Program-made: the position numbers and the translations under genes
Notes under the pieces: generated by a model
The model's input: the letters and a program-made list of their open reading frames with translations, nothing else
Database searches by the model: none
Told to the model about the DNA's origin: nothing
In this document: positions 1 through 7,109 of the stretch, piece after piece
How positions within the stretch are numbered: the stretch's first letter is position 1
Layout: each line of letters opens with the position of its first letter
DNA from: Altererythrobacter sp. H2
GTDB lineage: Bacteria > Pseudomonadota > Alphaproteobacteria > Sphingomonadales > Sphingomonadaceae
DNA length: 64,000 bases
Assembly: GCF_035319885.1 (NCBI RefSeq)
Contig: NZ_CP141285.1
Span: forward strand, 372,001 to 436,000
Direction of reading: 5' to 3'

Positions 1-76
1 AGGCGGGCAGACCCTGGTCGGCGCGGTCGGCCCGGAATCGCTGCAGCGGGCGATCGATCAGGCAAAGGGCACCTGA
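1..76 (+). CDS. C-terminal end of a DsbA-like thioredoxin-fold protein (partial)
   Basis: The left edge cuts this gene, and only the last 24 codons are visible, read in the frame beginning at base 2 and ending at TGA 74-76. The tail contains QTLVGAVGPESLQRAID, which resembles the end of DsbA/FrnE-family thiol-disulfide oxidoreductases, where a beta strand and a short GA-rich loop precede the last helix. The stop lies one base before the start of the M48 peptidase gene, so the two are probably cotranscribed and both act in the envelope. With so little sequence the family assignment is tentative; the coding frame is better supported than the function. Confidence 0.5.
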   Translation, partial: GGQTLVGAVGPESLQRAIDQAKGT

Positions 77-77
77 G

Positions 78-1040
78 ATGCGCGCGCTGCTCGCGATCAT
101 CGCGGGCGCGATGCTTGTCTTGGCCAGCCCGCCACTGGCCCGCGCCGGGCAAGCTTCACCCTATCTGTTTCTCCAGCAGCGCGATCAGGCGCTGTTTCAC
201 GCCGGGTGGCGGCTGGTGACGGGCAACGCACCGTTCTGCACCCGCACGGTGCCGGCGACCGGGCTCCTGCTTCACGACGCCGCTACCTACCCCGATCCGC
301 CCGCTGCCCGCGCCGCGCTTGGCCTTGCGGGGGACGTAGCGGTGCAGGCAGTGGCGGCTGGATCCCCGGCAGCTCGCAGCAACGTGCCGGTTGGCGCTAC
401 GCTGAAGCGGCTGGAGGCGCGCGATCTTGCCGCCGCGTTCCCGCCGTCGCAGCCGCCATGGCAGCGGCTTCTGGAAATCGAAGCCGCGCTGGAGCAGGCG
501 CTGGCTCGCGCGGGCGAAGCCAAACTGACGTGGGAGGAGGCCGGCGGCAGCCTTGCCTCTGCTGCCGTTCGGTCGGTCCCCGCCTGTCACAGCCGGTTCG
601 AAGTGACCGGAATCGGCGAGCGGGCTGCGGCAGACGGGGAACGGGTGCTGGTCGGGGACCGGTTCCCGGGGTTTGACTGGCCGGAGGAGGAATTCGCCGC
701 TGCCGTGGCCCATGAACTGGCGCACAATCTGCTCGGCCACCGTGCCTGGCTGGACCGGCACGGGCGCAGCCGGAGCAATGTCCGCCGGACGGAGGAAGAA
801 GCTGACCGCCTGGCCCCGTGGTTGCTGGCCAACGCGGGCTACGATCCCGCAGCCGCGGTGCGCATGATGCGCCGCTGGGGCCCGGACCACGGCGGGGGCT
901 TGCTGCGCAAGCGCACCCACGCCGGGTGGGACGAACGCGCGGAGATGATCGCTGGCGAACTGCCGCTGATCGATCGCGCGCGGGCTAGTGAAGGCAGGGC
1001 TGACTGGTCTCGCTATTTCCGCCGGGAGACCGGCGGATAG
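78..1040 (+). CDS. exported M48-family zinc metallopeptidase
   Basis: This 320-residue protein begins with a hydrophobic signal peptide (residues 1-23, ending ALARA-like) and should act in the periplasm. The zinc site is visible: HELAH at residues 212-216 supplies two histidines and the catalytic glutamate, and E241 in EEEADRLA about 25 residues later is the expected third ligand of M48 peptidases. Residues 85-112 (VAVQAVAAGSPAARSNVPVGATLKR, in part) resemble the ligand loop of a PDZ-like fold, which would suggest binding of exposed C-termini, but this is weaker. M48 relatives such as BepA and LoiP clear misfolded outer-membrane proteins. The gene follows a probable disulfide oxidoreductase by one base, consistent with envelope protein quality control. 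The protease assignment is firm; the substrate is unknown. Confidence 0.85.
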   Translation: MRALLAIIAGAMLVLASPPLARAGQASPYLFLQQRDQALFHAGWRLVTGNAPFCTRTVPATGLLLHDAATYPDPPAARAALGLAGDVAVQAVAAGSPAARSNVPVGATLKRLEARDLAAAFPPSQPPWQRLLEIEAALEQALARAGEAKLTWEEAGGSLASAAVRSVPACHSRFEVTGIGERAAADGERVLVGDRFPGFDWPEEEFAAAVAHELAHNLLGHRAWLDRHGRSRSNVRRTEEEADRLAPWLLANAGYDPAAAVRMMRRWGPDHGGGLLRKRTHAGWDERAEMIAGELPLIDRARASEGRADWSRYFRRETGG

Positions 1041-1043
1041 CCC

Positions 1044-1667
1044 TTATTCGGCGGCTTCGGCCTGCGGTTCATCGAACTTGTAGAGCGTGCGCAGCGGGCG
1101 GGCCATGACCCGGCGGACCATCGGCTCGAAGAACGCAAGCGGCTCGCTCTGGTAGTCAGGGTCGAACGCGCACTGGTCATACTTCTCGCAGAATTCGGCG
1201 CAGGCCTCGAAATGCTCGTGATCGCGGAATTTCTCGCGCGAATTCTGGTCCATGCCGAGATAATGGAAGTAGTAATAGCCCTGGAAATGGCCGTGGTTCT
1301 GGCAGATCCAGTGCAGCTCCTCGCGCACGAACGGCTTGATGATCGCGGCGGCCACATCAGGGTGGTTGTAGCTTCCCAGGGTATCGCCGATGTCGTGCAG
1401 CAGGGCCATGACGACATATTGCTCGTCCCGCCCGTCGCGGTGCGCGCGGGTGGCGGTCTGCAGCGAATGCTCCAGCCGGTCGACCGGGAAGCCGCCGAAA
1501 TCGCCATCGAGCAGGCGCAGGTGGTCAAGCACCCGGTCAGCCACGCCCGGGGCGAATTCCTTGAAATGTGTGCCGATGATCGCCCAGTCTTCGGCCGTGC
1601 CTTCCTTCATCGCCCGGAACTTCGCCCGTTCATGCGCGCCCTGTTCCAGCGTTTCGCCTGTGCTCAT
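1044..1667 (-). CDS. HD-domain protein, probable PhnZ/MIOX-like di-iron oxygenase
   Basis: The protein has 207 residues from the ATG at 1667, which is preceded by a good purine-rich site (AAGGAGAG); an upstream in-frame ATG at 1721 adds a basic, unlikely extension. Residues 67 (LEHSLQTAT), 91-92 (LLHDIGD), 102 or 119, 125 (QNHGHFQGYY) and 164 (EKYDQ) give the pattern H...HD...H...H...D. A classical HD phosphohydrolase fits part of this, but the order of ligands and the NHPDVAAAI and FQGYYYFHYLGMD stretches resemble the HD oxygenases PhnZ and myo-inositol oxygenase, which use a mixed-valent di-iron centre to cleave C-P or C-C bonds. No phosphonate gene (such as phnY) is nearby, so the substrate cannot be inferred. 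It is convergent with the M48 peptidase gene, with only three bases between the stops. Confidence 0.7.
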   Translation of the reverse strand: MSTGETLEQGAHERAKFRAMKEGTAEDWAIIGTHFKEFAPGVADRVLDHLRLLDGDFGGFPVDRLEHSLQTATRAHRDGRDEQYVVMALLHDIGDTLGSYNHPDVAAAIIKPFVREELHWICQNHGHFQGYYYFHYLGMDQNSREKFRDHEHFEACAEFCEKYDQCAFDPDYQSEPLAFFEPMVRRVMARPLRTLYKFDEPQAEAAE

Positions 1668-1760
1668 GGCCTCTCTCCTTCGGCGCAGAGTGTAGCGCAC
1701 GCGCCCGGCAGCGCAAAACACATCTGACGCTCGTGCAGAAATCGGCTAAGACCGGCAGTG

Positions 1761-2963
1761 ATGGCCCTGATGCCCTTTCAGCCCACGCCGTTCTTCGCCG
1801 ACAAGAACCGGGCGTTCTGGACCCTGCAGTTCGCCGGCTGGGGCGGGGTGCTGCTGCTGCGCGCCATGTCGGCCTTTGCCAATGGCCAGCCCGCCAGTTT
1901 CCTGGTGCTGATCCTGATCACCACGATCACCGGCTTCTCGCTCAGCCTGCTGCTGTCGCCGATTTTCCGCCAGCTGATCAATCGCCGTCCGCTGGTCACC
2001 TGGGGCGCGACGACAGCGGTGCTGCTGGTCGCGGTCAGCCTCCACGCCTTCATCGACAGCTGGGTGCTGGGGCTTTACAGCAGCAATGCGGAAACGGGCT
2101 TTGCCCAGCTGTTCATCGGGATATTCTTCCTCAACCTGTCGCTGCTGGGGGCCTGGTCGGCGCTCTATTACGCGATCAACTTCTTCCTCCAGGTGGAGGA
2201 GCAGGCTGACCGGCTGGAGCGGCTGGAGGCGCAGGCCACCAGCGCGCAGCTCGCCATGCTGCGCTACCAGCTCAACCCGCATTTCCTGTTCAATACGCTG
2301 AATTCGATCAGCACGCTGGTGCTGCTCGAGCAGACCGAGCCGGCCAATGCCATGCTCACCCGCCTGTCGGGCTTCCTGCGCCATACCCTGCTGACCGAGC
2401 TGACCGGCACGATCCCACTGGCAGAGGAGGTCGAGACCCTGCAGCTCTATCTCGACATCGAGCGGATGCGGTTCGAGGAACGGCTGCGCACGCACTTCGA
2501 TATCGAGCCTGCTGCCGAACAGGCCCTGCTGCCCGCCATGCTGCTGCAGCCGCTGGTCGAAAACGCCATCAAGTATGCCGTCACCCCGCAGGAAGAAGGC
2601 GCGCGAATCACCGTTTCGGCCAAGGTGCTGGGCAACCGGTTGCGGGTGGCGGTTTCCGACACCGGGCCCGGTGCGCAGGGCCCGGGGCGGCGCCCCCTGC
2701 CGGATGCGGTGACCGGGCGGCGCACTGTCTCGACCGGCGTCGGCCTGCCCAATATCCGCAACCGTCTGGCGCAGGCTTACGGCGAAGAGCACCGGTTCGA
2801 GATACGCACGCCTCCCGAAGGCGGGTTCACCGTCATCATCGAGATTCCCTATGAAACGGCGGAGAAAACTGCACCGATGTCGGCACCGACACGCATGGCA
2901 AGCGTTCCCGCTCCGAGCCAGCCCGGGCTGGCCGCTGCCCCCACTCCTGGAGCCCTGACATGA
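1761..2963 (+). CDS. LytS/YehU-type sensor histidine kinase
   Basis: The 400-residue inner-membrane protein has about four hydrophobic segments in residues 25-145, then a short coiled linker (VEEQADRLERLEAQATSAQ) and a His_kinase domain. The phosphorylated histidine is H174 in LRYQLNPHFLFNTLNSIS, the hallmark of the LytS/AlgZ class. An ATPase domain follows, with LVENAIKYAV as the N box and a degenerate DTGPGAQG glycine loop. A second glycine motif (GVGLPNIRNRL) is clear. No separate PAS, GAF or periplasmic sensor domain is seen, so sensing is probably by the membrane bundle itself. The stop overlaps the response-regulator start (ATGA), so the pair is translationally coupled. ATG 1761 was chosen over GTG 1758; ATG 1770 is also possible. 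The C-terminal 40 residues are proline/alanine-rich and probably disordered. Confidence 0.88.
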   Translation: MALMPFQPTPFFADKNRAFWTLQFAGWGGVLLLRAMSAFANGQPASFLVLILITTITGFSLSLLLSPIFRQLINRRPLVTWGATTAVLLVAVSLHAFIDSWVLGLYSSNAETGFAQLFIGIFFLNLSLLGAWSALYYAINFFLQVEEQADRLERLEAQATSAQLAMLRYQLNPHFLFNTLNSISTLVLLEQTEPANAMLTRLSGFLRHTLLTELTGTIPLAEEVETLQLYLDIERMRFEERLRTHFDIEPAAEQALLPAMLLQPLVENAIKYAVTPQEEGARITVSAKVLGNRLRVAVSDTGPGAQGPGRRPLPDAVTGRRTVSTGVGLPNIRNRLAQAYGEEHRFEIRTPPEGGFTVIIEIPYETAEKTAPMSAPTRMASVPAPSQPGLAAAPTPGALT

Positions 2964-3763
2964 CCATCCGCACTGTTCTCGTCGATGATGAAAAACTCGC
3001 CATCCAGGGCCTGCAACTGCGGCTCGAGCGGTTCGAGGACGTCGAGATCATCGCCACTTGCGCCAACGGGCGCGAGGCGATCCGCACGATCAAGACCGAA
3101 AAGCCCGATCTCGTCTTTCTCGACATCCAGATGCCGGGGTTTGACGGGTTTTCGGTGGTCAAGGGCGTGATGGAAATCGAGCCGCCGCTGTTCGTGTTCG
3201 TCACCGCCTTCGAGGAGCACGCCATTCGCGCGTTCGAGGCCAATGCGGTGAATTACCTGATGAAGCCGGTCGACGAGGTCAAGCTGGCCGACACGATCGA
3301 GCGGGTCCGCCAGCGGCTGGCCGAAAAGCGCGGGGTTGAGGAAGCTGAAAAGCTGATGACCGTGCTCAGCGAGGTTGCCCCCGAAGCGGCCGAGGAGTTC
3401 GTCGAGAGTGATGGATCGGCCGACAGCGCCGACCGGTTCGAGAAACTGATCAACATCAAGGACCGCGGGCAGATCTTCCGCGTCGAAGTGGCGTCGATCG
3501 AGCATATCGAAGCTGCCGGCGATTACATGTGCATCTACACCGGCGACAATTCGCTGATCCTGCGCGAGACGATGAAGGATCTGGAACGCCGGCTTGACCC
3601 GCGCACCTTCCAGCGGGTCCACCGCAGCACCATCGTCAACCTTGACCAGGTCCGCCAGGTCCGCCCCCACACCAATGGCGAATGCTTCCTGGTGCTGGAA
3701 AGCGGCGCCGAGGTGAAGGTTTCGCGCAGCTACCGCGATGTAGTTGCCCGCTTCGTGCACTGA
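2960..3763 (+). CDS. LytTR-family response regulator
   Basis: The protein has 267 residues. The receiver domain covers about residues 3-125: acidic pocket DDE at 9-11, phosphoacceptor D55 in LVFLDIQMPG, and the conserved lysine in NYLMKPVDE. After a linker rich in glutamate and alanine (about 125-160), a LytTR DNA-binding domain fills residues 165-267, including the typical VHRSTIVNLDQV segment. Proteins of this AlgR/LytR class bind promoter repeats as dimers and usually control envelope, motility or extracellular polymer genes. The ATG overlaps the kinase stop by four bases, so the LytS-type kinase is the obvious partner. Target genes cannot be read from the window; nadC starts about 110 bases downstream after hairpins and is probably separate. 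Confidence 0.9.
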   Translation: MTIRTVLVDDEKLAIQGLQLRLERFEDVEIIATCANGREAIRTIKTEKPDLVFLDIQMPGFDGFSVVKGVMEIEPPLFVFVTAFEEHAIRAFEANAVNYLMKPVDEVKLADTIERVRQRLAEKRGVEEAEKLMTVLSEVAPEAAEEFVESDGSADSADRFEKLINIKDRGQIFRVEVASIEHIEAAGDYMCIYTGDNSLILRETMKDLERRLDPRTFQRVHRSTIVNLDQVRQVRPHTNGECFLVLESGAEVKVSRSYRDVVARFVH

Positions 3764-3769
3764 TTGAGG

Positions 3770-3860
3770 CGAAGCCGCATCCGCGGCTTCGTCCTCGCCA
3801 GACGCGCGGCAGAGCCCCGCCCGCTGCGGGCGACCTTGCGGAGCCTGCGGCTCCGTTTAT
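3770..3860 (+). terminator. two GC-rich hairpins, likely transcription end of the two-component operon
   Basis: Between the response regulator and nadC lie two perfect stems. The first has 9 bp (3770-3778 with 3783-3791, loop ATCC) and no T tract. The second has 7 bp (3839-3845 with 3849-3855, loop TGC) and is followed by TTTAT. The second looks like a weak intrinsic terminator placed just before the nadC ribosome binding region. It could also act as an attenuator for nadC, which I cannot distinguish. Confidence 0.5.
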
Positions 3861-3869
3861 GGGTAGGCT

Positions 3870-4733
3870 ATGACCAGCTCTACTCTCCCCGGCTTCGATC
3901 TTGACCGCTTCGTGCGCGAAACCCTTGCCGAAGACCTGGGCGAAGGCCTTCCCGGCGGCGGCCGCGACGTTACCTCGCTCAGCGTGATTCCGGCCGACGC
4001 GCGCTTCTCGGGCGTGATGGACAGCCGCGATCCGATCGTCGTCGCCGGGCTGCCGATTGCCGAGGCCTTCTTCCGCGCGCTGGATCCCGAGATGGCGATC
4101 GAGCTGCTGGTCGGCGAGGGCGAGGAGGTGCCGCCAGGCACGGACCTGATGCGGCTGGAAGGCAATGCCCGCGCCATGCTGACGGCCGAGCGTAGCGCGC
4201 TCAACACCGTCCAGCACCTGTCCGGCATCGCCACCCTGACGCAGCGATATGTCCGCGCGATGGATAATCCCGCCTGCACCCTGCTCGATACCCGCAAGAC
4301 CATCCCGGGTCTGCGTATCCTTGAAAAGTACGCGGTCCGCATGGGCGGGGGCAGCAACCACCGCATGGGGCTGTGGGATGCAGCGATGATCAAGGACAAC
4401 CATGTGCTGGTGGCAGGCTCGGTTGGCGAGGCGGTGCGCCGCGCGGTCGAGGCCGGGGTCAGGGAAATCATCTGCGAGGTTGACCGGCTCGACCAGATCG
4501 AACCGGCGCTGGTGGCTGGCGCGACCCGCCTGCTGCTCGACAACATGGAACCCGAAACGCTTCGCACCGCCGTGTCGCTGGTCGGCGGGCGGGTGCCGAC
4601 CGAGGCCAGCGGCGGGATCAACCTCCAGACCATCAAAGCCAAGGCGGCAACCGGCGTGAACTTCGTCTCGGTCGGCCGCCTGACCCAGAGCGCACCGGCC
4701 GCCGATATCGGGCTGGACTTCACCGCGCTGTGA
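3870..4733 (+). CDS. nadC: nicotinate-nucleotide pyrophosphorylase (quinolinate phosphoribosyltransferase)
   Basis: The cytoplasmic enzyme converts quinolinate and phosphoribosyl pyrophosphate to nicotinate mononucleotide, CO2 and pyrophosphate in de novo NAD synthesis. The 287 residues match the usual family length. Signature segments are in order: ALNTVQHLSGIATLT, then LDTRKTIPGLR with R142 and K143 near the active site, MGGGSNHRMGLWDAAMIKDN for quinolinate binding, and ASGGINLQTI with SVGRLTQSA at the end of the barrel. The stop overlaps the GTG start of the next gene, so nadC heads a three-gene run with a small membrane protein and an RNase T2. The partner genes nadA and nadB are not in the window. 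Confidence 0.96.
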   Translation: MTSSTLPGFDLDRFVRETLAEDLGEGLPGGGRDVTSLSVIPADARFSGVMDSRDPIVVAGLPIAEAFFRALDPEMAIELLVGEGEEVPPGTDLMRLEGNARAMLTAERSALNTVQHLSGIATLTQRYVRAMDNPACTLLDTRKTIPGLRILEKYAVRMGGGSNHRMGLWDAAMIKDNHVLVAGSVGEAVRRAVEAGVREIICEVDRLDQIEPALVAGATRLLLDNMEPETLRTAVSLVGGRVPTEASGGINLQTIKAKAATGVNFVSVGRLTQSAPAADIGLDFTAL

Positions 4734-5176
4734 GATTGGCCGCCGGACCACGCCCGTTATCGGTCCGACTGTTTGCCGCATCTTTCCTGTGTGCCGCGCT
4801 TATCGCCTTCCTGCGCGACCTGTCGGACTGGCAGCGGACCGCGGCGATGATGGCGGCCAAGGTTCCCGACATTTCCTGGACGTGGGATGCCGTGATCGTG
4901 CTGCTGTCGGCCCGGCTCTCGATTGCGCTCATTCCCATAGCCCTGGTGTGGTGCGCGGCCAGCAACTTCGCCCGCTGGATGGTGACCCTGCTTGCTCTGG
5001 GGAAACTGATCAATGTCCCCCATGCAATCGGTCTGTTGCGCAGCGGAGCCCCGATCGATCCGTGGTGGGCAGTGTCGACTGCGCTAAGCCTGCTTGCAGT
5101 GGGGTTCCTTTTCACGCCCGGCGCGCGCGAATGGTTCAGAACGAAGGGGGAAGATCGCGTTGCGGTTTTCAGTTAG
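4730..5176 (+). CDS. small integral membrane protein of unknown function
   Basis: The 148-residue product starts at GTG 4730, overlapping the nadC stop (GTGA), and so is likely translated by coupling. It is hydrophobic, with roughly four membrane segments (about residues 13-30, 52-82, 86-105 and 115-130) separated by short loops, and ends in a charged tail. I recognise no catalytic motif or family. Its 3' end overlaps the RNase T2 gene by 17 bases. Coupling to nadC and to a secreted ribonuclease is consistent with a housekeeping membrane protein but does not give a function. Confidence 0.7.
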   Translation: MRLAAGPRPLSVRLFAASFLCAALIAFLRDLSDWQRTAAMMAAKVPDISWTWDAVIVLLSARLSIALIPIALVWCAASNFARWMVTLLALGKLINVPHAIGLLRSGAPIDPWWAVSTALSLLAVGFLFTPGAREWFRTKGEDRVAVFS

Positions 5177-5873
5177 CATCGGGCGCTGCCTCTGGCTCTC
5201 CGCGCTCCTTGGTGCAGCGCCGCTGCACGCCCAGGCCTATCAATGCCGGATGCCGGAGCGGATTACAGTCCCGCGCATCACGCCCGATGCCGGCGAGCGC
5301 CGTGTGCCCGTGACCGGCTATACCCTCGCGCTCAGCTGGGTGCCGGAGTTCTGCAAACCGCGCGAGGGCGAGCCCCGCCATGCAATGCAGTGTTCGGGTA
5401 GCAACGGCCGCTTCGGTCTGGTGGTCCACGGGCTGTGGCCGGAGGGGCGCAGCACCTGGCCGCAATGGTGCCGTAGCCCGCGCAGCGTCTCGCCGGTGGA
5501 GGCGCGGCAGAACCTGTGCATGATGCCCTCGGCCAATCTGGTCGCGCGCCAGTGGGCCAAGCACGGCAGCTGCATGGCGCGCACGCCGGAGGGCTATTTC
5601 AAGGCGACCCGGATCCTGTGGAACAGCCTGGCGCTGCCCGACCTCGACCGCCTCTCGCGCGAAGACGGGCTCACCGCCGGGCGGCTGCGCGAGGCATTCA
5701 TCCTTTCGAACCCCCACTGGAAGCCGGAGATGATCGGAGTCCGCCTCAACCAGCGCGGCTGGCTGGAGGAACTGCGGCTATGCTACGGCAAGGACTTCAT
5801 GCCGGCCCGGTGCGATGCCCGGCAATTGGGGGCCCGGGACAGCGCAGGTGTGAAGATCTGGCGGGGGTTGTGA
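5160..5873 (+). CDS. secreted ribonuclease T2
   Basis: This periplasmic or secreted endoribonuclease cleaves RNA through a 2',3'-cyclic phosphate. The start is TTG 5160, since it is preceded at 9 bases by AAGGGGG (5144-5150) and gives a compact signal peptide (RFSVSIGRCLWLSALLGAAPLHA); the longer in-frame reading from 5094 lies inside the preceding gene. Both active-site segments are present: CAS I at HGLWP (H90) and CAS II at WAKHGSC (K134, H135). The mature protein has eight or more cysteines, consistent with disulfides. The length of 237 residues is normal. In E. coli the homologue Rna is a periplasmic scavenging RNase. Coupling to nadC hints at nucleotide salvage, but this is only an inference. 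Confidence 0.92.
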   Translation: MRFSVSIGRCLWLSALLGAAPLHAQAYQCRMPERITVPRITPDAGERRVPVTGYTLALSWVPEFCKPREGEPRHAMQCSGSNGRFGLVVHGLWPEGRSTWPQWCRSPRSVSPVEARQNLCMMPSANLVARQWAKHGSCMARTPEGYFKATRILWNSLALPDLDRLSREDGLTAGRLREAFILSNPHWKPEMIGVRLNQRGWLEELRLCYGKDFMPARCDARQLGARDSAGVKIWRGL

Positions 5874-5897
5874 ACGGCCAGGACAGCCCGACTCCGG

Positions 5898-6203
5898 CTA
5901 TTTCCTATGGGTTCCTAACAAGGTTATCATACCTACCCAGAGCACCAGAACTGCAAGGCTGGGCAGGATATAGAATCCAATCGCCAAGAGGTAATCTGCT
6001 AGCCTGATGGGGCCGACAAGCGCAGCGCCAATCGGAAACAAAACAGTTATGACGATGAAAACGATGGCCGCAGTGGCGGCTACGATGCGGCCCGCCGCTA
6101 CTGCGCTTCGCTTCGCACTTCGCGAAAACACCAGCGGCAGCAAGTAGAACATACAAATTCCGGCTAGATATGGCGCGGCCTCGCTCAGATAACTTTCGGA
6201 CAC
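5898..6203 (-). CDS. small membrane protein downstream of tadA
   Basis: A 101-residue frame starts at GTG 6203, one base after the tadA stop, and ends at 5898. It encodes three strongly hydrophobic stretches (about residues 6-22, 34-55 and 66-95) with basic residues (RSAKRS) after the first, as in an inner-membrane protein. Base composition is lower in GC than the neighbours, with runs such as AAACAAAACAGTTATGACG on the plus strand, hinting at recent gain. No family is recognised. The start depends on coupling, since no separate ribosome site is clear. The hydrophobic periodicity is the main argument that it is real. Confidence 0.6.
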   Translation of the reverse strand: MSESYLSEAAPYLAGICMFYLLPLVFSRSAKRSAVAAGRIVAATAAIVFIVITVLFPIGAALVGPIRLADYLLAIGFYILPSLAVLVLWVGMITLLGTHRK

Positions 6204-6204
6204 T

Positions 6205-6660
6205 TTACCGCCGCTCTCTGAAAAACCCGCGCAGCAATTCCGCCGCCTCGCTCTCACCCATGCCGGAATAGACTTCGGGACGGTGCAGGCATTGCGGCTG
6301 GTCGAACACCCGGGCGCCGTGTTCCACCGCGCCGCCCTTGGGGTCGCTGGCGGCGTAGTAGAGCGCGGCCAGTCGGGCATGGCTGATCGCGCCGGCACAC
6401 ATCGCGCAGGGCTCCAGCGTGGCCCACAGCTCGCACCCCTCCAGCCGCTCGTTGCCGAGCGCCAGTGCGGCGGCGCGAATCGCCACGATCTCGGCATGGG
6501 CGGTGGGATCGTTCGTGGCGCGCGGGGCATTGCGGCCCTCGCCGATCACCGCGCCATCCTTGACCACGACCGCGCCAACCGGCACTTCGCCCGCTGCGGC
6601 GGCTTCGCGGGCCAGCTCCAGCGCGCGCTGCATCGGGTGCGGGAGAGGCCAGCGGGTCAT
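6205..6660 (-). CDS. tadA: tRNA-specific adenosine-34 deaminase
   Basis: TadA converts the wobble adenosine of tRNA-Arg(ACG) to inosine. The 151-residue product from ATG 6660 shows the cytidine-deaminase zinc site: HAE at residues 55-57 (zinc ligand and proton-shuttling glutamate) and PCAMC at 84-88 (two cysteine ligands). NDPTAHAEIVAIR and ALYYAASDPKGG are also typical of TadA. A longer frame starts at 6696; I prefer 6660 because it matches family length, though no strong ribosome site is visible for either. It is divergent from rpmB with a gap of about 150 bases. Confidence 0.93.
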   Translation of the reverse strand: MTRWPLPHPMQRALELAREAAAAGEVPVGAVVVKDGAVIGEGRNAPRATNDPTAHAEIVAIRAAALALGNERLEGCELWATLEPCAMCAGAISHARLAALYYAASDPKGGAVEHGARVFDQPQCLHRPEVYSGMGESEAAELLRGFFRERR

Positions 6661-6813
6661 AGCTGCCGAGCTAGCGAGCGCGCCCCTCTCGCGCAACTTG
6701 CTTGACGATTCGGGATGCCAAGGCTAAGCGCGCCGCTTTCCGGGATACCCCGACAGAAACGCGGGCCTTCGACCTTGGTTGGCGGCCCCCACTGCAAACG
6801 GACGAGAAAAACC

Positions 6814-7101
6814 ATGTCGCGCATCTGCGAACTGACCGGCAAGGGTCGCCAGGTTGGCCACAACGTGAGCCACGCCAACAACAAGACCAAGCGGGTGTTC
6901 CTGCCCAACCTGCAGAACGTCACGCTGATGAGCGAAAAGCTGGACCGCAGCTTCAAGTTCCGCGTCTCGACCCATGGCCTGCGCTCGGTCGAGCACAATG
7001 GCGGTCTCGACAACTGGCTGCTCAAGACCAATGACGAGAAGCTCTCGACCAATGCGCTCAAGGTGAAGCGCGAGCTGAAGAAGGCGGCAGCGGCCGCCTG
7101 A
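6814..7101 (+). CDS. rpmB: 50S ribosomal protein L28
   Basis: This is a 95-residue large-subunit ribosomal protein. The N-terminus [21 protein letters not shown] and the following [14 protein letters not shown] are diagnostic of L28, and the alphaproteobacterial C-terminal extension rich in lysine and alanine is present. The start at 6814 is set by the family alignment; an upstream in-frame start at 6715 would add unrelated residues. The gene stands alone, divergent from tadA. It is followed by a strong hairpin at 7119-7148 that also lies inside the end of the opposing gene. Confidence 0.97.
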   Translation: MSRICELTGKGRQVGHNVSHANNKTKRVFLPNLQNVTLMSEKLDRSFKFRVSTHGLRSVEHNGGLDNWLLKTNDEKLSTNALKVKRELKKAAAAA

Positions 7102-7109
7102 TTGAGCTG

